DNA of 64,000 bases from Paenibacillus tianjinensis (GCF_017086365.1 NZ_CP070969.1:4340001-4404000), one strand, 5' to 3'; shown: positions 1 to 6,831, counted from the stretch's first letter. Notes: generated from the letters alone by a model not told the origin. Numbers and translations: made by a program.

Positions 1-417
1 GCCAGCCTTGGTCCACGAATCAGCCGGCAGGCTTTCCAGAAGTGCAAGTGTAGACTCACGCACGATCCGGTAATGAAGCAGCATTTCCTTTAAGCTGAAC
101 CGGTCGAAATCCCCTGCCGCTACATAATCATTCTCCTCATATCCGGGCAGCGGCGCCTGCTCACCTCTGGCAAAACACAGCAGGCGGTAGGACATGATCC
201 TGTCGTTATCCGTCAAATGGCCAATCATCTGCTTGATGCTCCACTTTCCCGGGGCGTACCTGTAGCTTCCCTGCTCTTCGGTGAGACCCTCCAGCAGCGC
301 AAAGATTTCTTTTGACTGCTCGCGGAGAATAGTTGCCAAATCTCCCTCAGATGGTACTAAAGAGATGTACGCTGTCTGATACTCCAAATATTCGCTTTTT
401 TCCGGACGCTGATTCAT
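1..417 (-). CDS. DinB-like (YfiT/DinB superfamily) protein, C-terminus cut by window edge
   Basis: The reading frame starts at an ATG ending at 417, with GGAAGGGG just upstream, and runs off the left edge, so 139 N-terminal codons are visible. The protein opens MNQRPEKSEYLEYQTAYISL and contains KWSIKQMIGHLTDNDRIMSYR, a pattern typical of the first two helices of DinB/YfiT four-helix proteins, whose conserved His is a metal ligand. Such proteins are often thiol-dependent or metal-dependent enzymes of unknown substrate. It is transcribed divergently from the agr-like locus. The missing C-terminus prevents a check of the remaining metal ligands. Confidence 0.75.
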   Translation of the reverse strand, partial: MNQRPEKSEYLEYQTAYISLVPSEGDLATILREQSKEIFALLEGLTEEQGSYRYAPGKWSIKQMIGHLTDNDRIMSYRLLCFARGEQAPLPGYEENDYVAAGDFDRFSLKEMLLHYRIVRESTLALLESLPADSWTKAG

Positions 418-477
418 ATAAACGGCCCCTTCCACTCCCAATTTTATGAAAAACTAGTCCAAGAGCATAAAATGTTA

Positions 478-519
478 TTGTTGTATTTTAGTATATTATG
501 TATAATCTTTGCAAGATTA
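478..519 (+). promoter_or_regulatory. Probable sigma-A promoter of the agr-like locus with overlapping inverted repeat
   Basis: TTGTTG (478-483) and a perfect TATAAT (501-506) are separated by 17 bases. A perfect 7-bp inverted repeat, TAATCTT-tgc-AAGATTA (503-519), overlaps the -10 and the likely transcription start, so it is a plausible operator. The start codon of the first gene is at 554 behind a GGGAG ribosome binding site. The promoter is inferred from sequence only. Confidence 0.6.
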
Positions 520-553
520 AGGAAAAGTTAATCTATTCATCGGGAGTGTAGGC

Positions 554-1210
554 ATGCTGGATTTTGTTTTATTCATTTTGTTTTCGGTACTTGAAAGTAC
601 CGCGTTATTTTATCTGGCATTCAAGATATTCAAGATTGACCTCTATCCGAAAGAAATTGTTTTTGCAGGTCTAATTATGGCCTTCTTCTCCTATGAAGTA
701 CGAATTGAGAGTGGCATGGCAGAAATCGATGTTTTTACCCAGTACCTGCTAGTCTTTTGTTTTATATGGATGCTGTTTCGGATTCATGTTTTTTATGCCG
801 CTATCATGACAGGTATGGTCTACCAGTTCTATATGCTTATCCAATCTTTATTATATTTATTGATGAAACCTATAGGTGTCATCGGCTTAGAGTTCCACTC
901 AGTGACGATAGGAGTATATTTAATGCAAACCCTGTCTGCCTTGACAGCCTTCAGTATAGGACGCTTTATCGGGAAAAGAAGAAAAGGATTTGATTTTATC
1001 CCGGACAAGCCTGAAGTGAAATTAGCTATTAACTGTCATAAAAAGATTCTTTTTGCATTAAGCCTCCCTTCTATTCTTATAATCTTCTTAATGATATATC
1101 TTTCTGAGAATTTCTCGCAGTTTTTCATTATCATTCCTATTTGTTATGCTGTACTCTTATTCGGATATTTGAATTTCTCATTCAAAACGAACCGCGGTGA
1201 TGACTTCTGA
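554..1210 (+). CDS. Multi-pass membrane protein resembling an AgrC sensor domain without kinase
   Basis: This 218-residue protein is almost entirely hydrophobic, with about six predicted membrane segments (roughly residues 3-25, 34-50, 58-75, 78-105, 115-137 and 165-205), and ends in a short charged tail. It begins the agr-like operon and its stop overlaps the probable start of agrB. Size and topology match the N-terminal peptide-sensing half of AgrC-type kinases, but no DHp or ATPase domain follows. It may sense the peptide, assist its export, or confer immunity; this is inference from position. I do not recognise a named family. RBS GGGAG lies 8 bases before the ATG. Confidence 0.6.
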   Translation: MLDFVLFILFSVLESTALFYLAFKIFKIDLYPKEIVFAGLIMAFFSYEVRIESGMAEIDVFTQYLLVFCFIWMLFRIHVFYAAIMTGMVYQFYMLIQSLLYLLMKPIGVIGLEFHSVTIGVYLMQTLSALTAFSIGRFIGKRRKGFDFIPDKPEVKLAINCHKKILFALSLPSILIIFLMIYLSENFSQFFIIIPICYAVLLFGYLNFSFKTNRGDDF

Positions 1211-1731
1211 ACAGCCTTGCTATAAAAATTTCAGTCGCCCTGAAGCGGGCCAATCCAGAGGAAACCTGCTCTGTAGAAATCATGCAATATGCCCTGAACA
1301 TCATCCTAAATACCCTGCTAACCATCACAGCTTCCCTTGCCCTTGGCTGGCTGTTTAATAATTTCACTCAAACATTAATCTTTTACTTCTGTTTTTCTGT
1401 ACTGCGTCTATGTTCAGGAGGCTTTCATCTTAAAACAGCAGCAGCCTGCAACGTTGTTACCACTTTAATTTGTGTAGCCCCCCCCTTATTAATAAATATC
1501 ACTGGGACCTCGCTTTGGATAATAAATGCTTTATCCTTTTTCATTATGCTTTTATTTGCCCCCAACCCGGATAAAAATGCACAAATTCCGTTCAGATATT
1601 ATCCAGGGTTGAAGCTGGCTTCCATAGTATTGGTAGGGTTGAACTTTTTTATTGGCTCGTCTGTCATTGGATTGGCTTATCTCGTGCAATCCTTAACAGT
1701 AATTCCATGGAAAGGGAGGTTAAAAGTATGA
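1207..1731 (+). CDS. agrB: AgrB-like membrane endopeptidase for autoinducer processing, probable CTG start
   Basis: AgrB proteases cleave the C-terminal tail of the AgrD propeptide and form the (thio)lactone ring. The hallmark segment RLCSGGFHLKTAAAC carries the catalytic His and Cys, spaced seven residues apart as in Staphylococcus aureus AgrB (H77, C84). The first ATG (1282) would give only 149 residues and remove the family's N-terminal helix. The frame is open back to a TGA at 1201, and the only usual alternative start is CTG at 1207, overlapping the upstream stop as CTGA. With it the protein is 174 residues and the catalytic pair falls at H74/C81. The upstream 25 codons read as a typical AgrB N-terminus (NSLAIKISVALKRANPEET). 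The stop overlaps the agrD ATG. Confidence 0.82.
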   Translation: MNSLAIKISVALKRANPEETCSVEIMQYALNIILNTLLTITASLALGWLFNNFTQTLIFYFCFSVLRLCSGGFHLKTAAACNVVTTLICVAPPLLINITGTSLWIINALSFFIMLLFAPNPDKNAQIPFRYYPGLKLASIVLVGLNFFIGSSVIGLAYLVQSLTVIPWKGRLKV

Positions 1732-1847
1732 AATCATTCATTGCTAAGCAAACTTCTTCAATGCTTGAAGCATCCGCCCGATTCTTCGCTACTGTTATGA
1801 AGATTGGTCTGCACAGCCCGGAAGCACCTAAAGAATTGCGTAAGTAA
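1728..1847 (+). CDS. agrD: AgrD-like cyclic autoinducer propeptide, 39 residues, no cysteine
   Basis: The ATG overlaps the agrB stop (ATGA) behind the strong site AAGGGAGG. The peptide starts MKSFIAKQTSSMLEASARFF and ends GLHSPEAPKELRK. An amphipathic N-terminal half followed by a Pro/Glu-rich tail with P-K-E-L is the AgrD layout; S. aureus AgrD has VPKEL at the same place. There is no Cys, so any ring must be a lactone using Ser or Thr; T22, S30 and less likely S16 are the candidates. Adjacency to agrB makes the call secure although the mature peptide cannot be assigned. Confidence 0.8.
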   Translation: MKSFIAKQTSSMLEASARFFATVMKIGLHSPEAPKELRK

Positions 1848-1868
1848 TCAAACAAGGATGGGGAAAAC

Positions 1869-2204
1869 ATGCGTGTCTTACAAAACGACGGCTCCTCCCT
1901 GGATATTAGGGAAGAAGATATATTGTATTTCTCAAGTTTTAAGAATGCAATATTCGTCCATACGAAAGAAGGCGAGTTTGTTCTCCCCACTACTCTTTCC
2001 GATCTGTTGATTGCTTACAAGGGTAAAGGATTCGAACGCCTTGACCGTAACAATGTTGTCAGTCTTGACAACGTTGACAAGTATGACGCCGAGCGGAAAA
2101 TCGTTCATTTTACCCAAGCCGAACAATTTGCGACCGTCTCGGAGTCCAACGAACCGCGCATCAAAAGGTTTCTGGCTTCCCGTATAAAAAAATCCGCAGA
2201 CTGA
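1869..2204 (+). CDS. Stand-alone LytTR DNA-binding protein
   Basis: This 111-residue protein matches the LytTR output domain of AgrA-type regulators: an N-terminal segment (MRVLQNDGSSLDIREEDILY) followed by the typical strand pattern FSSFKNAIFVHTKEGEFVLP and a helix with FERLDRNNVVSLDNVDKY. No receiver domain and no phosphorylation Asp are present, and the ORF cannot be extended to hold one. It follows agrD by 21 bases, so it is very likely the transcriptional output of this agr-like locus or a regulator of it. A hairpin terminator follows. Confidence 0.85.
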   Translation: MRVLQNDGSSLDIREEDILYFSSFKNAIFVHTKEGEFVLPTTLSDLLIAYKGKGFERLDRNNVVSLDNVDKYDAERKIVHFTQAEQFATVSESNEPRIKRFLASRIKKSAD

Positions 2205-2231
2205 TCATCTGCGCATTATAGTTCTCTATTC

Positions 2232-2263
2232 ATCCCGGCGTCTAGCAGACTCTGGGATTTTTT
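2232..2263 (+). terminator. Probable terminator of the agr-like operon
   Basis: ATCCC (2232-2236) pairs with GGGAT (2254-2258) around a 17-base loop, followed by a run of T. The stem is short, so confidence is moderate, but it sits directly after the last gene of the operon. Confidence 0.5.
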
Positions 2264-2362
2264 ATTTAATAATAGCAATAATAAATAAAATATTATTACA
2301 TATTCCTCCTATTTTGTAAAGGGTGATTCGCAGGGTGAATGCCAGGAGACGGATAACCTTCC

Positions 2363-2376
2363 AAATGGTACCATTT
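2363..2376. promoter_or_regulatory. 14-bp perfect palindrome upstream of the sda-like gene
   Basis: AAATGGTACCATTT is a perfect palindrome 51 bases before the sda-like ATG. It lies where a repressor or activator of that gene would bind. I saw no clear DnaA box (TTATNCACA) in the 150 bases before the gene, unlike B. subtilis sda. Confidence 0.35.
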
Positions 2377-2427
2377 AAATAGATTAGCTACAATTTAAAA
2401 CATTACACTATTTGATGGAGGAATCTA

Positions 2428-2607
2428 ATGGATTATTATTTTCATCCTTCTCCGCGACCCTCATCACTTGAATTATTATCTGACGAGCAGTTGTTGAATA
2501 TCTATGAATTAGCGGTGGAGGCAAAAGCTTCGCCTGATTTTATTGAAATTATAGTAAGTGTTCTATCTGGAAGACAATCTGCAGCCTCGAAGGTTCAGGA
2601 TGTGTGA
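2428..2607 (+). CDS. sda: Sda-like sporulation histidine kinase inhibitor
   Basis: A 59-residue ORF begins at ATG 2428 behind GGAGG. Its central segment, LSDEQLLNIYELAVEAKASP followed by DFIEII, aligns with B. subtilis Sda ([20 protein letters not shown], then DFIELI), the antiparallel helical hairpin that binds sporulation kinases and blocks autophosphorylation and phosphotransfer. The fit covers the whole helical hairpin, while the N-terminal 15 residues and the C-terminal tail are extra. It lies about 2.8 kb from spo0A. A strong terminator follows. Confidence 0.8.
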   Translation: MDYYFHPSPRPSSLELLSDEQLLNIYELAVEAKASPDFIEIIVSVLSGRQSAASKVQDV

Positions 2608-2657
2608 GCACACTGTCCCAGCCCACTTCTACATAATTATTTTCAATAACCATAACT

Positions 2658-2699
2658 AAAGAAGCCATCCCTCACGACCGTGAAGAGGATGGCTTCTTT
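2658..2699. terminator. Strong hairpin terminator, probably bidirectional
   Basis: AAAGAAGCCATCC and GGATGGCTTCTTT form a perfect 13-bp stem with a 16-base loop. It lies after the sda-like gene on the plus strand and after the small unknown gene on the minus strand, with T-rich ends on both strands. Confidence 0.8.
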
Positions 2700-2735
2700 G
2701 CATGCGGACCGGAACACATCGTAATACTCGTCCGG

Positions 2736-3044
2736 CTACTCGATAAATTCAGTTTTAAACACATTATCCAATTTCCCGCCAAGTCTTTTTTTGAGTGGTA
2801 CCTTAATATCACGGCCCAGTTCCTTGAAGAACGTATCGACATCACATTTCACATTCTGTGCCATCGCAATAACCGTTCCGTCACCTACGATGTTCTGGTT
2901 TACTTCAAGAGGCACATCGACTTCGATGTCGTATTTCTTGGTCAGGGTTTTGATGTACCGGGCGAAAATCTCCAGCAGCTCTTCATTGTTGAAATTTTCA
3001 ATTGCGGCTTTTCCCTTGGTGGTAAATTTCATGTTAATTCTCAT
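2736..3044 (-). CDS. Unrecognised 102-residue soluble protein
   Basis: The start is placed at the ATG ending at 3044 because AAGGGGAT lies about 10 bases upstream; a longer ORF begins 10 codons earlier without an RBS. The protein opens MRINMKFTTKGKAAIENFNN, is rich in Lys, Glu and Val, and has no signal peptide or membrane segment. I do not recognise the family. It is the last of three minus-strand genes (membrane protein, XRE regulator, this one) between spo0A and the sda-like gene and may belong to the same accessory cluster. Confidence 0.6.
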   Translation of the reverse strand: MRINMKFTTKGKAAIENFNNEELLEIFARYIKTLTKKYDIEVDVPLEVNQNIVGDGTVIAMAQNVKCDVDTFFKELGRDIKVPLKKRLGGKLDNVFKTEFIE

Positions 3045-3164
3045 TAATAGATATCCCCTTTTCTGTCGAACCATTTTTTGTTGGTTTATGGATCAAGATG
3101 AATAGATGGCTGCAAGAAAGGGCAACATTATTCATTTTTGAAAACTGGTTGTACCGGCTCACAG

Positions 3165-3809
3165 CTATTTAAAAGCCCCTTTAACCTGCTGCGCCTTAAA
3201 CTGGGTAAATTCCTTCAAAGCCTGAATAATCTCGTCCTGCTCCTCTTCCTTGAGCTCGTAGATATACTCCCTCAGCCACTCCCCGAACAGATAGGCTTGC
3301 CGGCCTTTGCGGGGCTGCTTCCGCAGTGAATCCAGATTTCCTTCAAACTTGTCATTGAGTACATCCGTAAGATTATATTTCTCAATTTTTTCTATTACCA
3401 TTCCTGCCCCATATTCCGTTTCATATACGATCACTTCGTCTGAATCAAACGAAACATAAGACGTCTCCTTACCTTCCTTAGCCCGAAACGCCTTCAGCTT
3501 ATTAAAAGCTGTCTCATATCTGTAATCCTGTGACTGCTTGTATCCCTGCTTCAACGTCTTAATATATTCAATATCAGGCATGTAATCGGCCAGGTGGTAC
3601 ATCCGGTTCTTGAGATCACTTCCGAGCGCTTCGATTATTTTGTCCAGGTTGTCTTTTAGAGGAATGCTTTCTCCCCGTTCAATCTTGCTGAGCTGTGAGT
3701 AGCTGATGCCGCTCTTCTCTTCCAGACCCCTTAAGGTCAAACCTCGCGCTTTCCTGAAGTGCCGGATAAAGTTTCCGAGCTCATCGGGATAATGATCGAA
3801 ATCGTTCAT
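3165..3809 (-). CDS. XRE-family transcriptional regulator
   Basis: This 214-residue protein has an N-terminal Cro/CI-type helix-turn-helix at about residues 10-65 (FIRHFRKARGLTLRGLEEKS, then GISYSQLSKIERGES) and a longer C-terminal domain with no clear enzymatic motif. The start MNDFDHYPDE is chosen because GAGGTGA lies 5 bases upstream; the ORF extends 10 codons further without support. Just upstream are inverted and direct repeats that fit an autoregulatory operator. The C-terminal half, rich in Glu, Lys and Tyr, may sense a ligand or partner, which cannot be told from sequence. Confidence 0.8.
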   Translation of the reverse strand: MNDFDHYPDELGNFIRHFRKARGLTLRGLEEKSGISYSQLSKIERGESIPLKDNLDKIIEALGSDLKNRMYHLADYMPDIEYIKTLKQGYKQSQDYRYETAFNKLKAFRAKEGKETSYVSFDSDEVIVYETEYGAGMVIEKIEKYNLTDVLNDKFEGNLDSLRKQPRKGRQAYLFGEWLREYIYELKEEEQDEIIQALKEFTQFKAQQVKGAFK

Positions 3810-3830
3810 GGGGTCACCTCTACCTCTATC

Positions 3831-3868
3831 ATAACACAAGATAACACTTTGTGTTTCAATATAACAAT
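3831..3868. promoter_or_regulatory. Candidate operator of the XRE regulator
   Basis: ATAACAC occurs at 3831-3837 and again at 3841-3847, one helical turn apart, and AACACAA (3833-3839) and TTGTGTT (3849-3855) form a 7-bp inverted repeat. A further partial copy, ATAACAA, lies at 3861-3867. All are within 60 bases upstream of the regulator's start, where XRE proteins commonly autoregulate. Confidence 0.45.
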
Positions 3869-3886
3869 TAATACCTGATTATTTAC

Positions 3887-4402
3887 TCACCATTCTTGCC
3901 TAATGTCCTTCGATTTAGAAGGATACATTGTATATAACGCTACCGCTAAAGCCGGAAGAATAAGCGCAGAAACAGCTAAAGCAATCTGATAATTATTTCC
4001 GCCAAAAACAAATAAATTAATAATCATTAAAAAGAAAAGTATAAAATATTTAAAAAAGTTCTTAATAATTTCTAATGGAATCCCCAAAATTAGCCAAACA
4101 ATCTTTAGCTTCAAGCCCTCTTGGAATCCCTGAATATAATCTGCCCATACACTTTTCAAGCCAGACCAAATGATTTTTCCCGTCAAGGCTACCCCATTTT
4201 GTATTCCGTGTAATACCGTAAGATCAGTATTAATGGATGTATATATATGGGGGAATTCTCCCGTAAAATTCATATTGAATACTTTAATCTCCAGCGAAGC
4301 CCCGCTAGGGATAAAAATTTCAGTCGCCCCGCCGTATACAAGTAACCCCAAAATGATAAATAAAATTAACGTGCTCCACACTTTATTTTGATTATCAAAC
4401 AT
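3887..4402 (-). CDS. Unrecognised membrane protein, 171 residues
   Basis: The start MFDNQNKVWS is chosen because AGGAG lies 7-11 bases before the ATG; the ORF could extend 10 codons. One hydrophobic segment follows the start (about residues 10-30), then an extracellular-like stretch of about 70 residues, then two or three segments at roughly 97-115, 118-138 and 142-165. I do not recognise a family. It is co-oriented with the XRE regulator and separated from it by 77 bases, suggesting a regulator/membrane-protein module. AT-rich composition differs from the neighbouring housekeeping genes. Confidence 0.6.
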   Translation of the reverse strand: MFDNQNKVWSTLILFIILGLLVYGGATEIFIPSGASLEIKVFNMNFTGEFPHIYTSINTDLTVLHGIQNGVALTGKIIWSGLKSVWADYIQGFQEGLKLKIVWLILGIPLEIIKNFFKYFILFFLMIINLFVFGGNNYQIALAVSALILPALAVALYTMYPSKSKDIRQEW

Positions 4403-4458
4403 ATGATTGCTCCTCATAACTATATTGCTCAATAATACGATAACTGGTCATAATAAAA

Positions 4459-4496
4459 CACTCCTTCATTGGATTCTGATACCCAATAAAGGAGTG
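4459..4496 (-). terminator. Probable spo0A terminator
   Basis: CACTCCTTcATTGG (4459-4472) pairs with CCAATaAAGGAGTG (4483-4496), a 14-bp stem with one mismatch and a 10-base loop. On the minus strand it is followed by TTTTATT and lies about 70 bases after the spo0A stop. Confidence 0.65.
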
Positions 4497-4564
4497 AAAT
4501 TTATACATATACTGAGAAGAAATAGATCGGCTTAAAAACCTCACGTATCCTGCTCCTTACCCTT

Positions 4565-5388
4565 TCAAGACACCTTATGCTCAATGCGCAGCTTATCCGC
4601 TACCATGGCAATAAATTCCGAGTTAGTCGGCTTGGATTTGGAGATATTAATCGTATAGCCGAACAGGTGGGAGATGCTGTCGATGTTGCCACGGGTCCAG
4701 GCGACCTCAATTGCATGGCGGATGGCCCGTTCTACACGCGATGGAGTGGTCTTGAACTTCTCCGCGATGGCAGGGTAGAGCGTTTTGGTAATGGCTCCGA
4801 GAATTTCAATATTGTTATAGACCATCGTAATCGCTTCACGCAGATACTGATAGCCTTTGATATGTGCAGGTACACCGATTTCGTGGATGATCGAAGTAAT
4901 ATTGGCATCCAGATTCTTGCCCTTGGAGAGCGGCACAACATTGTTATTGGACGTTGCTCTTGAACCGGAATATTGGACATGTTCGGGGAGCTGCTCATGC
5001 TGCCCTGTGCACCGACCAGCTGACGCACACGGTTGGCCAGAACTTCCATATCGAACGGCTTCAAAATATAATAAGAGGCGCCAAGCTGCACAGCCCGTTG
5101 AGTGATGTTCTCCTGGCCGAATGCAGTCAGCATAATAATCTTCGGTTGAGGATTGAGATCCATATCACGCAGGCGTTCCAGAACGCCGAGTCCGTCCAAA
5201 TGCGGCATGATAATATCGAGGATTAGTACATCGGGAATTTTTCTTGCCCCGCTAAGCATTTGAAGCACTTCTTCACCATTGTAGGCGATGCCTGTAACGG
5301 TCATATCTTCCTGTTCCGTAATGTATTCGGCAAGCAAGTTTGTAAATTCCCTATTATCATCGGCCAACAACACTTCAATATTCTGCAC
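4565..5388 (-). pseudogene. spo0A: Spo0A sporulation master regulator, frameshifted in the linker
   Basis: Spo0A is the phosphorelay response regulator that starts sporulation. It starts with GTG at 5388 behind GGAGG. The receiver domain is intact (LLADDNREF, phosphorylation site VLILDIIMPHLDG, KPFD). The effector domain, including the HTH segment [20 protein letters not shown] and the end [19 protein letters not shown], is also complete but in another frame. The break lies at about 4948-4953, in the linker after [11 protein letters not shown]. One missing base there would restore a single ORF of about 274 codons, close to the family's usual 267. As given, the receiver frame would end at 4732 with an out-of-frame tail, and the effector has no RBS. 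The cause may be a real mutation or a sequencing error. No slippery sequence is seen. Confidence 0.93.
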
Positions 5389-5453
5389 TGGCTGCTTCCT
5401 CCTTATTCATCTCTGCGATTTCTAATTAGCATTTATCTGTCCTCCCTTACACT

Positions 5454-5572
5454 TTCGACATGCACTCTAAATATCCTTCTGTCGAAAATTATTTTTCTTT
5501 ATTTTTTTTCGGTGTTGGATTATAATTAATTATTTTATTTCATCTTTCGATGTTTATCGCTTAGCTTCGACA
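5454..5572. promoter_or_regulatory. spo0A upstream region with three perfect 0A boxes
   Basis: The 0A box TGTCGAA, or its complement TTCGACA, occurs at 5454-5460, 5480-5486 and 5566-5572, all upstream of the spo0A start at 5388 on the minus strand. AGGATATT about 12 bases before GTCGAAAG, reading on the minus strand (5479 down to about 5450), resembles a sigma-H promoter (AGGA / GAAT type). B. subtilis spo0A is autoregulated through several 0A boxes at a sigma-H promoter, so the same circuit is inferred here. Confidence 0.7.
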
Positions 5573-5576
5573 AAAA

Positions 5577-5604
5577 AATCTTAAGGCTATACCGCCTTAA
5601 GATT
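5577..5604 (-). terminator. spoIVB terminator overlapping its stop codon
   Basis: AATCTTAAGGC (5577-5587) and GCCTTAAGATT (5594-5604) form a perfect 11-bp stem with a 6-base loop, followed on the minus strand by a run of seven T. The spoIVB stop TAG lies at the edge of the loop, so the last three codons form one arm. Confidence 0.85.
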
Positions 5605-6717
5605 ATAGGGTGAACCTTCAATTTGCTCTGCTACACCGGAGTCTTTGAGCATCCATTCGATGAAGCAGCCATACCCCGATTTGGGATCATTGACGAATAC
5701 ATGGGTTACCGCTCCAATGAGACGCCCGTCCTGCACAATGGGACTGCCGCTCATGCCTTGGACAATACCGCCGGTCTTCTCGATCAGGCGCGGGTCGGTA
5801 ATACGCAGCACCAGTCCTTTGGTTGCCGGCGTCTGCTGATGCGCTACATGGATGATCTCCACATCAAACCGCTCCACCTGCTGCCCGTCAACCACGGTTA
5901 GAATCTGCGCCGGACCTTCCTTCACTTCATTGCTCATCGCAACCGGAATCGGCTGTTTGTATAGGCTGTGCTCGGGGTTCCTGGTCATTTTGCCGAAAAT
6001 TCCGAAATCCGTATTGCTCTGCACATTTCCCAGCACCTGGCTCTCCTTGAGAAAAACAGCACGCTTCTCTCCGGGATCGCCATCCTGGCTCTTGGAGATC
6101 GAGGTTACAGTGGATTGTACGATATGACCGCTGCCCACTACAATCGGAGTACCGGTGTTCATGTCCGTAATGACATGGCCCAGAGCGCCATAAACTCCCT
6201 GCTCCGGAGCATAAAAGGTTAAGGTGCCGACACCCGCCGCAGAATCACGGATATACAGCCCCAGTCTCCATACCTTGTCATTACGGTCATAAGCGGGGGT
6301 AAGCTTGGCTGTATGCTCTTTACCGCCGCGTTTGTAGACGATGCTTAAAGTGTCTCCTGCCTTGCCTGCTCGCTCAACCAGCTTCGCTACCTTGGATACC
6401 TCGTCCAGCTTCACTCCGTCAATGGAGACCATCAGGTCTCCGGGAACAAGCCCGCTGTTCTCTCCGGGGGAAAGCTTGGACTGCTCAGACACTTCAATCA
6501 AATGATGGCCAACAACAAGTACACCTGCAGACTTTACTTTCACGCCAATCGTCTGACCTCCCGGGATAACCTTAAGCTCCTGGTCAGTCCCATGCACCTG
6601 CTTGTTTAGTTGATCAAGCGGTGCAGCATAGCTCTGTAGAGGTCCCGTTATGCCTGATAAGCTGAGAAAGAAGGCAAATAAAAGGCCGGGCATTAACTTC
6701 CTGAGGTTCGGCTTCAA
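5587..6717 (-). CDS. spoIVB: SpoIVB serine peptidase, sigma-K checkpoint signal
   Basis: SpoIVB is secreted from the forespore and cleaves SpoIVFA/BofA partners to release pro-sigma-K processing. The 376-residue protein has an N-terminal hydrophobic segment (about 9-27), a PDZ domain (about 55-140; GLVPGDLMVSIDG) and an S55 peptidase domain with the His in GALGHVITD (H181) and the Ser in GMSGSP (S323/S325). The start is TTG at 6717 with GGGAG about 11 bases upstream. It lies between recN and spo0A, the conserved Bacillales arrangement. Confidence 0.95.
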   Translation of the reverse strand: MKPNLRKLMPGLLFAFFLSLSGITGPLQSYAAPLDQLNKQVHGTDQELKVIPGGQTIGVKVKSAGVLVVGHHLIEVSEQSKLSPGENSGLVPGDLMVSIDGVKLDEVSKVAKLVERAGKAGDTLSIVYKRGGKEHTAKLTPAYDRNDKVWRLGLYIRDSAAGVGTLTFYAPEQGVYGALGHVITDMNTGTPIVVGSGHIVQSTVTSISKSQDGDPGEKRAVFLKESQVLGNVQSNTDFGIFGKMTRNPEHSLYKQPIPVAMSNEVKEGPAQILTVVDGQQVERFDVEIIHVAHQQTPATKGLVLRITDPRLIEKTGGIVQGMSGSPIVQDGRLIGAVTHVFVNDPKSGYGCFIEWMLKDSGVAEQIEGSPYNLKAV

Positions 6718-6831
6718 TGGCTGTCACGCTCCCTTTTGCTTCTTTCGCTTGACGAAAAAGGTGGTCGCCAATTGCGTACCTATAAGATAACCTTGCCCCC
6801 AGGCTTTTATTACTGTCAATCATTGTCCCGC

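Noticed and set aside
4940..4960. Programmed ribosomal frameshift in spo0A
   Set aside because: No slippery heptamer, A-rich run or downstream pseudoknot-like structure was seen at the junction.
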